DNA of 47,237 nucleotides, from the NCBI GenBank assembly GCA_035620975.1, contig DASPFV010000152.1, positions 1-47,237 on the forward strand. The letters run 5' to 3'. The translations under genes were made by a program, and so were the position numbers. This document shows, one piece after another, positions 1-7,525 of this stretch. Under the pieces are notes generated by a model that worked only from the letters and a program-made list of their open reading frames with translations, was not told the origin of the DNA and did not search any database. The DNA comes from DASPFV01 sp035620975 (lineage in GTDB: Bacteria > Acidobacteriota > Vicinamibacteria > Vicinamibacterales > 2-12-FULL-66-21). The number at the start of each line of letters is the position of its first letter. Position 1 is the stretch's first letter.

Positions 1-615
1 GAGCGGACGGTCGATTCGCTGGCGACCGAGCTCGGTGTCTCCGTGGCGAACGCGTCCCAGCACCTGCAGGCGCTCCGGCAGGCCGCCCTCGTCGACAGTC
101 GGAAGGACGGCGTGTTCGTGCACTACCGGCTCGCGGACCCGGAGGTGTTCGACCTCTCAAAAGTCATTCGATCGGTGGCGGAACGACGTCTGGCGGAGCT
201 CGACCGACTGGTGCAGGAGCACTTTCGACATCGCGCCGATGCGGAGCCGGTGGCGATGGACGAGCTCCTGACGCGCGCCCGTTCGAAGCAGGTCGTCATT
301 CTCGACACACGGCCGGCACGCGAGTACATCGCTGGACACATCCCGGGGGCACTGTCGATGCCGGTCGACGATCTGCAGCGACGCCTGGCGGAACTCACCA
401 GGAGCCGGGATTACGTGGCGTATTGCCGCGGACCCTATTGCATCTATGCCGACCGGGCGGTCGAGATTCTGCGTGCCAACGGTCGCCGCGTGCGCCGGCT
501 GGCCGGCGGGTTTCCGGAATGGCGGTCTGCCGGACTCCCGGTGTCGCAGGGAACGGAGCCGGGCACACTGGGTGACTCGCGCTCTCCACGATCGGCAGCA
601 ACGTCGGCACGCTGA
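1..615 (+). CDS. ArsR-family regulator fused to a rhodanese domain (5' end outside window)
   Basis: The frame is open from base 1, so the true start lies before the window; the GTG at 43 falls inside the DNA-binding helices and is not the start. The first about 45 residues are a winged-helix ArsR/SmtB DNA-binding domain (ATELGVSVANASQHLQALR is the recognition helix region), followed by the wing with VHYRLADP. After a helical linker comes a rhodanese domain, with DTRPAREYIAGHIPGA and the catalytic loop CRGPYC with its active-site Cys. ArsR-rhodanese proteins of this layout are known next to transporters and methyltransferases for metalloids or sulfur stress; the inducer cannot be read from the sequence. 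A decayed methyltransferase and an MFS gene follow on the same strand, probably one former operon. No classical metal-binding cysteine box is seen in the visible part. Confidence 0.9.
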   Translation, partial: ERTVDSLATELGVSVANASQHLQALRQAALVDSRKDGVFVHYRLADPEVFDLSKVIRSVAERRLAELDRLVQEHFRHRADAEPVAMDELLTRARSKQVVILDTRPAREYIAGHIPGALSMPVDDLQRRLAELTRSRDYVAYCRGPYCIYADRAVEILRANGRRVRRLAGGFPEWRSAGLPVSQGTEPGTLGDSRSPRSAATSAR

Positions 616-626
616 AAGGAAGTCGC

Positions 627-833
627 ATGGCCGTCACATGTCCCGTCGATCTCTGGACTGGTTGAATTGCCGGCGCTCTGCCGGAGGCTGAGCTCGTGTT
701 CGTGCTGGAGTCGGTCGGTTGCAGATCCGCTCGCATCACGGAGTATTTCGATCCTTTTGGCGGCACGTCGAAGGAGCGTGTCGCGCGCAAGTACGGCGTC
801 CGCGGCGTGAACGTCCTCGCACCCAGGTCGTGA
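627..833 (+). pseudogene. Internally deleted SAM methyltransferase remnant
   Basis: An ATG at 627 starts MAVTCPVDLW, which matches the usual N-terminus of the methyltransferase found next to ArsR-rhodanese genes, but a stop comes after 12 codons. From about 693, in a different frame, the sequence reads as a typical C-terminus of the same family (ITEYFDPFGGTSKERVARKY followed by GVRGVNVLA and a stop at 831-833). The whole SAM-binding core, normally more than 200 residues, is missing. The upstream regulator and downstream MFS gene are intact, so this is a deletion inside an operon. The identification rests on my recall of the family's two ends; a translated search of both pieces would settle it. 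Confidence 0.65.
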
Positions 834-839
834 CCGCCG

Positions 840-2168
840 ATGGACGCCACGACCGGTCCTCTGCGACTCGGCCTCCGGGAGAACCTCCCGCAGTTTTCGC
901 TGCTCGTCCTGGTCAATGCCTTCGTCGGCGGCATGGTGGGGCTCGAGCGAACGGTCGTGCCGCTCATCGGCACCCACGAGTTCGGCATCGGCTCGGAAGT
1001 CGTCGTCTTCTCGTTCATCATCACGTTCGGGCTGATCAAAGCCTGCGTCAACCTCGTGTCCGGCCTGCTCGCCGATCGGTACACGAGGAAGACGGTGCTG
1101 GTGGCAGGCTGGGTGATCGGCCTGCCGGTGCCGTTCATGCTCGCGTACGGACCCTCGTGGGCATGGATTGTCGGCGCAAATGTGCTCCTTGGCGTCAGTC
1201 AGGGGCTCGCGTGGTCGATGACCGTGAACATGAAGATCGATCTCGTGGGCCCTGGCCGGCGCGGCTTTGCGATGGGGTTGAACGAAGCTGCGGGCTACGG
1301 CGCGCTCGGTCTGACGGCGCTGGCCACCGGCTACGTGGCCGCGCGGTACGGACTGCGGCCCGAGCCGTTCTATTTCGGCATCGTCTACTCAGCCCTGGGT
1401 CTCGTGCTCTCGGTCTGCCTCGTCCGTGACACGCGCGGTCATGCCAGGCTGGAAGCCTCGGCCCACCCGGCATCCGAGCCGATCGACCGGCCTTCGATGG
1501 CCCATGTCGTCGCCGAAACGAGCTGGCGGAACAGGACGCTCTTCTCCGCATCGCAGGCAGGGCTCGTCAACAACCTGAACGACGGCATGTCGTGGGGCGT
1601 CTTCCCGCTGCTGTTCATCGCAAACGGCGTGAGCCTGGAAGGAGTCGGACTGATCAAGGCGGTCTACCCGGCGATCTGGGGAGCCGGTCAACTCGTCACC
1701 GGATCCCTGGCCGATCGCGTTGGACGGAAGCCGCTCATCGTGTGGGGCATGCTCGTTCAGGCCGCTGGCCACGCCGTCATCGGGCTGGGGCTGGCTGCCC
1801 CTCTGCTGTCCGGTCTCGTCGGCTCGGTGTTGCTGGGCCTCGGCACGGCGATGGTGTATCCCGCCCTGCTCGCGGCGGTCGGCGATGTCGCTCACCCGGC
1901 ATGGCGCGCCACGTCGGTCGGGGTCTATCGATTCTGGCGCGACCTCGGCTACGCCGTGGGCGCACTGATGGCTGGTGTGGTCGCTGCCGTGCTCGGCCTC
2001 GTGTGGGCGGTGCACATCGCGGGAATTCTGACGGCGCTGTCCGGACTCCTGGCCTGGGCACAGATGAACGAGACGCTCCCCAGCGCCCGTCTGGCAGCCG
2101 AGGGTGCTCACTCGGAATCGCGGGCCTCACGCATCGAAGCCGGTGCGAACCGGTGCGCCGTCAGGTAG
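840..2168 (+). CDS. MFS transporter, 442 aa
   Basis: This is a 12-helix major facilitator of ordinary length. The cytoplasmic motif A appears twice, once per half: SGLLADRYTRKTVL around residues 74-87 and TGSLADRVGRKPLI around 285-298, as expected from the internal duplication of MFS proteins. Both halves are rich in Gly/Ala/Leu/Val membrane segments, and a charged cytoplasmic loop lies near residues 200-235. The ATG at 840 lies 7 bases after the stop of the decayed methyltransferase, and both follow the ArsR-rhodanese gene on the same strand, so an operon repressed by that ArsR protein is likely. The likely role is efflux of a metalloid, a methylated product or another toxic small molecule. 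That substrate is inference from context only. Confidence 0.85.
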   Translation: MDATTGPLRLGLRENLPQFSLLVLVNAFVGGMVGLERTVVPLIGTHEFGIGSEVVVFSFIITFGLIKACVNLVSGLLADRYTRKTVLVAGWVIGLPVPFMLAYGPSWAWIVGANVLLGVSQGLAWSMTVNMKIDLVGPGRRGFAMGLNEAAGYGALGLTALATGYVAARYGLRPEPFYFGIVYSALGLVLSVCLVRDTRGHARLEASAHPASEPIDRPSMAHVVAETSWRNRTLFSASQAGLVNNLNDGMSWGVFPLLFIANGVSLEGVGLIKAVYPAIWGAGQLVTGSLADRVGRKPLIVWGMLVQAAGHAVIGLGLAAPLLSGLVGSVLLGLGTAMVYPALLAAVGDVAHPAWRATSVGVYRFWRDLGYAVGALMAGVVAAVLGLVWAVHIAGILTALSGLLAWAQMNETLPSARLAAEGAHSESRASRIEAGANRCAVR

Positions 2169-2364
2169 GCCGATGTCAGCCTGCTGCCCGGCGTTCGCAT
2201 GCGCGGCTGATCAACAGTTCACCGAAAGGAAATCGGCCCAAGAACTCGAGCGCCACCGCACCAGAGGCCCGGGGCCGACGACGCGCCTCCTCCAGGACGC
2301 CCTCGCGCACGCAGGCATCCTGAGCGGAACACTCCTCGATGTCGGATCCGATCTCGAGCGGTTT

Positions 2365-2617
2365 GCGGCAACGGCATTGTTCCTGGACCGCGCGCGAGCG
2401 GTGTGCCCGGCCCTGGCGAGTCTCGGCGACGAGCACGTTGGCGCCATCGCCGAGGTCTGCACGCGGCTCGGCGGATTGCCGCCTGCCATCGAACTCGCGG
2501 CGGCGCGGGCGAAAGCTGTTCTCCCCGGTCGCCATGCTGCGGCGGCTCGAACTGCCGCTGGACCTGGTCTCCAACCGCTGCCACGCCGGGATGACGGATC
2601 GATGGCAGGCCGTGCGC
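2365..2617 (+). pseudogene. Remnant of a LuxR/SARP-type predicted ATPase
   Basis: Translated pieces match the end of the NB-ARC-like ATPase region of large bacterial regulators. One frame gives AATALFLDRARAVCPAL and then AIAEVCTRLGGLPPAIELAA (about 2365-2523). Shifting frame at about 2520 the text continues with FSPVAMLRRLELPLDLVSNR (2519-2617), which is the expected next segment. The rest of the protein, more than 500 residues in relatives, is absent. It is therefore a frameshifted fragment between the MFS gene and the first orphan permease. Nothing else convincing is seen in 2169-2708. Confidence 0.6.
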
Positions 2618-2708
2618 TCTGGCTCGTGCGCGGATCAGCGCGCGAGCCCGGAGACCCGGCAACCCCTGGACCTCCGACTCCGTCCAAGGACCGATCAGAG
2701 AGACTCTC

Positions 2709-5153
2709 ATGACGTCCCTGTTGTTCGATCTCCGCCATGCCGTGCGCGTGCTGCTCAGAAGCCCGGGCGTCACCTTCATCGCGGCGTTCACGCTGGCCCT
2801 GGCCATCGGCGCCACGACTGCCGTCTTCAGCGTCGTCCATGGCGTGCTCCTTCGTCCGCTCCCCTACCCGTCGCCGCACCGCCTGATGGCGCTGTGGGAA
2901 GTCAACGATCGCGGCAGCTACGCGCGGCTCGCCGACCCGAACTTCACCGATTTTCGCGAACGCAACCGGACGTTCAGCGCGATGGCCAAGTACGCAGCGG
3001 GCGTGACGTCGGTCGGCGGTGAGGGCGAACCGACCCGCGAGACGGTCGCCGCGGTGAACCGGCAGTTCTTCGAAGTCCTCGGCGTCCAGCCCACGCTGGG
3101 CCGCTCGTTCGGGCCCGACGACGCACGCCTCGGCGCGGCTCCCACCGTTGTCGTCAGCCACGGCTACTGGGTCCGGTCGCTCGAGTCCTCGAGGTCGCTG
3201 TCGGCCCTTCGGCTGCGCATACGGAATCGGACGCACCAGATCGTGGGCGTCATGCCACGCGGCTTCCAGTTCCCGGCGCACGCCGACCTGTGGGTGCCGG
3301 TCGAGCTCGACCGGGAGAACAGGAGCCGGACGGCACACAATTACTACGCGATCGGTCGCCTTCGGGACGGCGTGAGCGAAGAACAGGCGGCCGCCGACCT
3401 GAGCGCCATCGCCAGGGATATCGTGCGCCAGGCTCACGAGCAGGGGTCTTACCTGCTCACCGACGCGGCGGCCGTCCCCCTTCGCACCTCGCTCACAGGC
3501 CGCGTCAGCTCGACGCTGTACATCCTCCTCGTCGCCGTCTTCTTCCTCCTGCTGGTCGCCTGCGCGAACGTCACGAACCTCCTGCTCGCGCAGGCCGCCG
3601 CGCGCCAGCGGGAAATCGCCCTCCGACACGCGCTCGGTGCCGGACCCGCCCGGCTGATCCGCCAGTTCGTCGCCGAGGCGCTCGTGCTTCTGACGGTGAG
3701 CGGGCTGGGTGGCCTCCTGGTCGCGCTTCTCGGGACGAGTGCCCTGCTCTGGCTGGCGCCGTCCAATCTTCCGCGGCTGAGCGACGTCTCGATCAACCGG
3801 CCGGTGCTCGTCTTCGCGGTCGCCCTGTCGGCGGTGGTGGCGCTGGCCCTTGGCCTTGTCACGGCCGCGAGGGCGATCCGCCGCGATCCCCGGGCCACGC
3901 TGGTCGACGCGCGTGGCGAAGCGGGGGGAACAGGTGTTCGGGCTGGCCGGATCATCGTGGCGGCTCAAATGGCCATCACCGTCGTGTTGCTGGTCGGGGC
4001 CGCCCTCCTCGGCCGCAGCCTCCAGCGCGTGTTGTCGGTGGATCCGGGGTTCCGAACAGAGGGACTGGTCGCGATGGATCTCGCGCTGCCCTATTCGGAG
4101 GATCCTGCCGTCAAGGCGCGGTTGTCGGTGTTCTATTCGGACGTCTTCGATCGCATTCGCGGGATTCCCGGGGTCGACGACGTCGCCGCGGCGAGCGCGG
4201 TGCCGATGGACGGCGGCTTGCCCGATGGTCTCTTCGCGATGCTCTCGCCTGGTGAGGCGCCAGAGACGATGGACGACCTCCGGACCCTGTTCCAGCAGAA
4301 AGAGCGGCTCGGCACCGCGGATTACTGTGCGGTGTCGTCGGCGTACTTTCGCGCGCTCGGGATTCCTCTCATTCGCGGCCGCGTGTTCGACGATCGTGAC
4401 GGGCCTGGCGCCCCGCACGTCGCCGTGATCAGCGAGTCACTTGCGCGCACACAGTGGCCGGGCGGCGACCCCATCGGCCGCACGATCGAGTTCGGCAACA
4501 TGGACGGCGACCTGCGGCCGCTCACGATCGTGGGAATCGTCGGTGACACCCGTGAGTACGGCCCCGAGCAGCCGCCGCGTCCGACGGTGTACGTTGATCT
4601 GCTGCAACGGCCCAGGTTCTCGGCCACCGTCGTGATCCGATCGGCTGCGGACCCGCGCGCCGTGATTGGCGCCGCTCGAGGCGTCCTGCGGGAGGTCGCG
4701 CCGGACGTCCCGCCGCGCTTCCGGACGTTCACGCAAATCTACTCCGCGGCGCTCGGCTCGCGGTACTTCAACCTGACGCTCGTCGCGTCGTTCGCGGGCA
4801 CGGCGCTGGTGCTCGCCGTGGCGGGCGTCTACGGCGTGATGGCCTACAACGTCACGCGTCGCCGGAGGGAGATTGGCGTCAGGATCGCGCTCGGGGCGAC
4901 CCCTGGCGATGTCCGCCGGATGATCCTCGCCCAGGGGCTGGCCACGACGACCGCCGGCGTCGCCGTCGGTCTCCTGGGGGCCCTCGGCGTGACGCGAACG
5001 CTCGAGAGCCTGCTCTTCGGAGTCACGCCGACCGATCCGCTGACATTCGCCGTCGTCGTCGCCGGGCTCTGCGCCGTCGCGGCACTTGCGTGTTACGTGC
5101 CTGCCCGGCGCGCGACGCTCACGGATCCCGTCGAAGCGCTGCGGCAGGAGTGA
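2709..5153 (+). CDS. Orphan ABC-type permease, MacB/FtsX fold, duplicated (copy 1)
   Basis: The 814-residue protein has the two-unit layout of the acidobacterial duplicated orphan permeases. A first membrane helix near 22-42 is followed by a MacB periplasmic core domain (LLRPLPYPSPHRLM, then VNRQFFEVLGVQPTLGRSF) and an FtsX unit with the signature LLLVACANVTNLLLAQAA and LRHALGAGPARLIRQ near 280-320. A second core domain follows, then a second FtsX unit with RRREIGVRIALGATPGDVRRM. It ends with the usual PVEALRQ motif. No ATPase gene adjoins it, so it is 'orphan'; by family knowledge these are predicted inner-membrane macrolide/lipoprotein-export-like or mechanotransmission permeases, and no substrate is known. 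The ATG at 2709 gives the expected amphipathic N-terminus. Confidence 0.88.
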   Translation: MTSLLFDLRHAVRVLLRSPGVTFIAAFTLALAIGATTAVFSVVHGVLLRPLPYPSPHRLMALWEVNDRGSYARLADPNFTDFRERNRTFSAMAKYAAGVTSVGGEGEPTRETVAAVNRQFFEVLGVQPTLGRSFGPDDARLGAAPTVVVSHGYWVRSLESSRSLSALRLRIRNRTHQIVGVMPRGFQFPAHADLWVPVELDRENRSRTAHNYYAIGRLRDGVSEEQAAADLSAIARDIVRQAHEQGSYLLTDAAAVPLRTSLTGRVSSTLYILLVAVFFLLLVACANVTNLLLAQAAARQREIALRHALGAGPARLIRQFVAEALVLLTVSGLGGLLVALLGTSALLWLAPSNLPRLSDVSINRPVLVFAVALSAVVALALGLVTAARAIRRDPRATLVDARGEAGGTGVRAGRIIVAAQMAITVVLLVGAALLGRSLQRVLSVDPGFRTEGLVAMDLALPYSEDPAVKARLSVFYSDVFDRIRGIPGVDDVAAASAVPMDGGLPDGLFAMLSPGEAPETMDDLRTLFQQKERLGTADYCAVSSAYFRALGIPLIRGRVFDDRDGPGAPHVAVISESLARTQWPGGDPIGRTIEFGNMDGDLRPLTIVGIVGDTREYGPEQPPRPTVYVDLLQRPRFSATVVIRSAADPRAVIGAARGVLREVAPDVPPRFRTFTQIYSAALGSRYFNLTLVASFAGTALVLAVAGVYGVMAYNVTRRRREIGVRIALGATPGDVRRMILAQGLATTTAGVAVGLLGALGVTRTLESLLFGVTPTDPLTFAVVVAGLCAVAALACYVPARRATLTDPVEALRQE

Positions 5154-5429
5154 AGCCACCGGTATGGCCCGAACGACCCTTTTCGAGTTCAATCGACGGA
5201 GCAGGCGTGGTGTCGGCGAGCCAGGCTCTCCGAGGGACGATCGCGCGAGACACGCTGGGCTCTGTCTTACCGCGGAACTCACTTGAGTCGCGCATGCACG
5301 TACCGACGGTCAGCACGATGCTCACGATGGTACGAAGGTACGATGGGTTGTTTTCTTCAGGCAATCATCGTGTCATCGTCACATCGTTCCATCGGGTAGA
5401 CCGAGAAGTAGCCGCTGAGCACGGACGAG
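5154..5429. other. Intergenic stretch without a recognisable gene
   Basis: After the permease stop I find no frame with family resemblance and no clear terminator. The stretch leads into the Ig-like remnant on the opposite strand. Confidence 0.4.
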
Positions 5430-5666
5430 TCCACCACAGGCGATGAGGTCCGCTTCGCCCGGAGCGCCGCCGGTAACGAGCCCAGCTTCGGCCACGTTCA
5501 AGACCGGCATGCTTGACCACGGCGCACGCGCAACGATTGTCGACTGATTCGTCACATCGCGGGCCGTTCCGCCGCCAGAGGACACAGTCCCGCGGTAGCG
5601 GGCGGATGTGCCAGGCGCGAGCGACGACGGCCCCTCGAGCCGGATCGACGACGTCGCCGCACGCAT
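5430..5666 (-). pseudogene. Remnant of a bacterial Ig-like (Big_2-type) domain
   Basis: Read on the minus strand, one open stretch gives SIRLEGPSSLAPGTSARYRG, then GGTARDVTNQST and VLNVAEAGLVTGGAPGEA. This is the beta-strand pattern of Big_2-type immunoglobulin-like domains ('...G.s..Y.At....DGt..DVTs.stW.s....Vl.Vs..G.vtg.a.GeA.ita'). The usual Trp and the segment after it are corrupted, there is no start or signal peptide, and only one domain is left. It lies directly downstream of the carboxylesterase on the same strand, so it may be the leftover of a surface protein gene that once followed it. Confidence 0.5.
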
Positions 5667-5691
5667 TCCGGTAGACACGCTTAATCCTAGG

Positions 5692-7407
5692 TCATTGCCA
5701 GGCCGCCGTTCCGCCGAGAATCGACTTGAGGAACAGCGGTTCGAAGAAATCGCACTGGGCCTCCCGCGGGCGCTGGGCTTCCCGGGTGGCCGTGTCGAGA
5801 AGCAAGTACCTGTCGGCGCCCCGGCCAGGGCCGGTCGGATGCTTGAACGCCGGCCAGCGGACGACGGTGTCGTCGGCCATGTTGGGATTCCCGCTCGCGG
5901 CGAAGCGCGTCCAGTATCCGGCCATGGACGAGTGCAGCGCCAGGTCGGCGTCGTCGAGCGGGTAGCTCGGGAACGCCGGCGGCTGGTAGTTGTTGCCAAA
6001 GAGGATGTTCGACTCGACCCCATGGATCACGTGATCGACGGAGAGCGCGTCGATCTCGTACTCATAGGAGTAGAGGAAGACGGGCGCGCCGGTACGTTCG
6101 ATCAGGCGCGCGAGCCGACGCGCCTCGCAGACGAACTGCGCATCCCCCACGACGCCCGCCATGGCTTCCATCGGCGACGCAAAGCTCGAGGCAGGATAGA
6201 GGCCGAGCACGCCTCCGGCGGATGGCCCGAACTCGTTCGACACCCAGGCCTCGAAGTCCTCCAGGCTCACGCCCGAGGTAAAGCTGCGCATGATGAACGC
6301 TCCCCAACCTTCGTCGCGGTTGAAGCCGATGATGGTCGGGACGCGATGGAACGCGCCAGCCTCGTACAGCAGGCGTGGCTGGTGCGGGATGATCACGCCG
6401 TCCACTACCGGTTCCCAGAACGTCCTGCCGGCCGGCTCGATCACCTGCTGGGTGGCCACCGGGAGCGCCCTGAGCACGCTCTCCTGGGAGGCCGCCCGCA
6501 TGCACGCCACCACTTCTGCAGGATCGGTGCAGCCCAGCGCTGCGGCAAACGCATCTCCCTGCATCGCGCCCTCGCCTGCGCTCCTCCACCGGCTGGTCGG
6601 GTATGCACTCTGAATGGCGGCCTTGTGAAAGAGGCCGTCGCCAGCGGGCGACACCAGATGCAACCCGGTGCTCTGGCCTCCCGCCGACGTCCCGGCGAGT
6701 GTCACGTTGCCGGGGTCGCCGCCGAAGCGGGCGATGTTGTCGCGCACCCAGCGAAGCGCGGCCTGCTGATCCCGAAGGCCGTAGTTGCCGGAGGTGCCAA
6801 GCGGATCCTCTGCGGCCAGCGCGGAGTGTGCCAGGAAGCCGAAGGGGCCCAGCCGGTAGTTTGGCGCCACGACGATCACCCCTGTCTCCTCGACGAGTTT
6901 GCGTCCGTTGCTGCCAGCGAAGTTCGCAGACCCCCCTGTGAACGCGCCGGTGTGCAGCCACACGATGACGGGTGCAGGGCTGCCGAGGGGAGCCTCGCGT
7001 ACCCACACGTTGACGCGCAGGCAGTCCTCGCTGCCGGCAATAGATCCGCCCGGAGTGAAGAACGAAATCGATGCGCAGTTGACCGCCGTGGTCGCGTTGA
7101 AGATCGCTGGCGTCCAGGGCGGCGCGGGCTGCGGCGGTCGCCACCGGTCACTTCCGGCTGTCGACGCCGCATAAGGAATCCCGAGGAACGCGCACGTTGC
7201 GCCGAGGTCCTGCCCCTGAACATCGCCGGACGCGAGGCTGACGAGGCAACTGGGTTGAGGCGCCACTCCTCCAGCCGCCCCTGCTCCCAGGACCACGGCC
7301 GACGCCACCAGAGCCCACAGCGGGCGCGCCACCCGCAGAGCGTGGGGGTCGGTGACCGGTGGAAGGTGAGCCGCAAGTCCCGTCATGCGTCCCGAGACCC
7401 TAGTCAT
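5692..7407 (-). CDS. Secreted type-B carboxylesterase, 571 aa
   Basis: The ATG at 7407 was chosen because AAGGAGG lies 5 bases before it; more upstream codons are open but lack a ribosome site. The N-terminus has a long signal-like segment (hydrophobic 29-47, then AGGVAPQ). Family landmarks follow in order: GIPYA (77-81), SEDCLRVNVW (126-135), NYRLGPFGFL (183-192), GNYGLRDQQAALRWVRDNIA and the nucleophile elbow GTSAG (239-243, Ser241), a Glu-containing NRDEGWG and the catalytic-His region HGVESNILFGN. Two deviations are seen: the elbow is GTSAG rather than the common GESAG, and the oxyanion motif reads HTGAF instead of HGGGF. It probably hydrolyses esters in the periplasm or outside the cell. 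It is divergent from a winged-helix/TolB sensor gene 118 bp away. Confidence 0.85.
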   Translation of the reverse strand: MTRVSGRMTGLAAHLPPVTDPHALRVARPLWALVASAVVLGAGAAGGVAPQPSCLVSLASGDVQGQDLGATCAFLGIPYAASTAGSDRWRPPQPAPPWTPAIFNATTAVNCASISFFTPGGSIAGSEDCLRVNVWVREAPLGSPAPVIVWLHTGAFTGGSANFAGSNGRKLVEETGVIVVAPNYRLGPFGFLAHSALAAEDPLGTSGNYGLRDQQAALRWVRDNIARFGGDPGNVTLAGTSAGGQSTGLHLVSPAGDGLFHKAAIQSAYPTSRWRSAGEGAMQGDAFAAALGCTDPAEVVACMRAASQESVLRALPVATQQVIEPAGRTFWEPVVDGVIIPHQPRLLYEAGAFHRVPTIIGFNRDEGWGAFIMRSFTSGVSLEDFEAWVSNEFGPSAGGVLGLYPASSFASPMEAMAGVVGDAQFVCEARRLARLIERTGAPVFLYSYEYEIDALSVDHVIHGVESNILFGNNYQPPAFPSYPLDDADLALHSSMAGYWTRFAASGNPNMADDTVVRWPAFKHPTGPGRGADRYLLLDTATREAQRPREAQCDFFEPLFLKSILGGTAAWQ

Positions 7408-7525
7408 GGCTTCCTCCTTGATCTGCGCACCTGCCCCGGTTTGTATTACTCCGCGGGCGTCGCGCAAGTCCTTGCAGAAAGCCCTCAATTAGCTCCAAAA
7501 TCTCGCCAGCGCCCGCAGGACAGGC

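Noticed and set aside
2211..4418. A 735-codon open frame on the minus strand
   Set aside because: It is antisense to the orphan permease; its translation is rich in Arg, Asp, Gly and His without family motifs, as expected from a GC-rich shadow frame.
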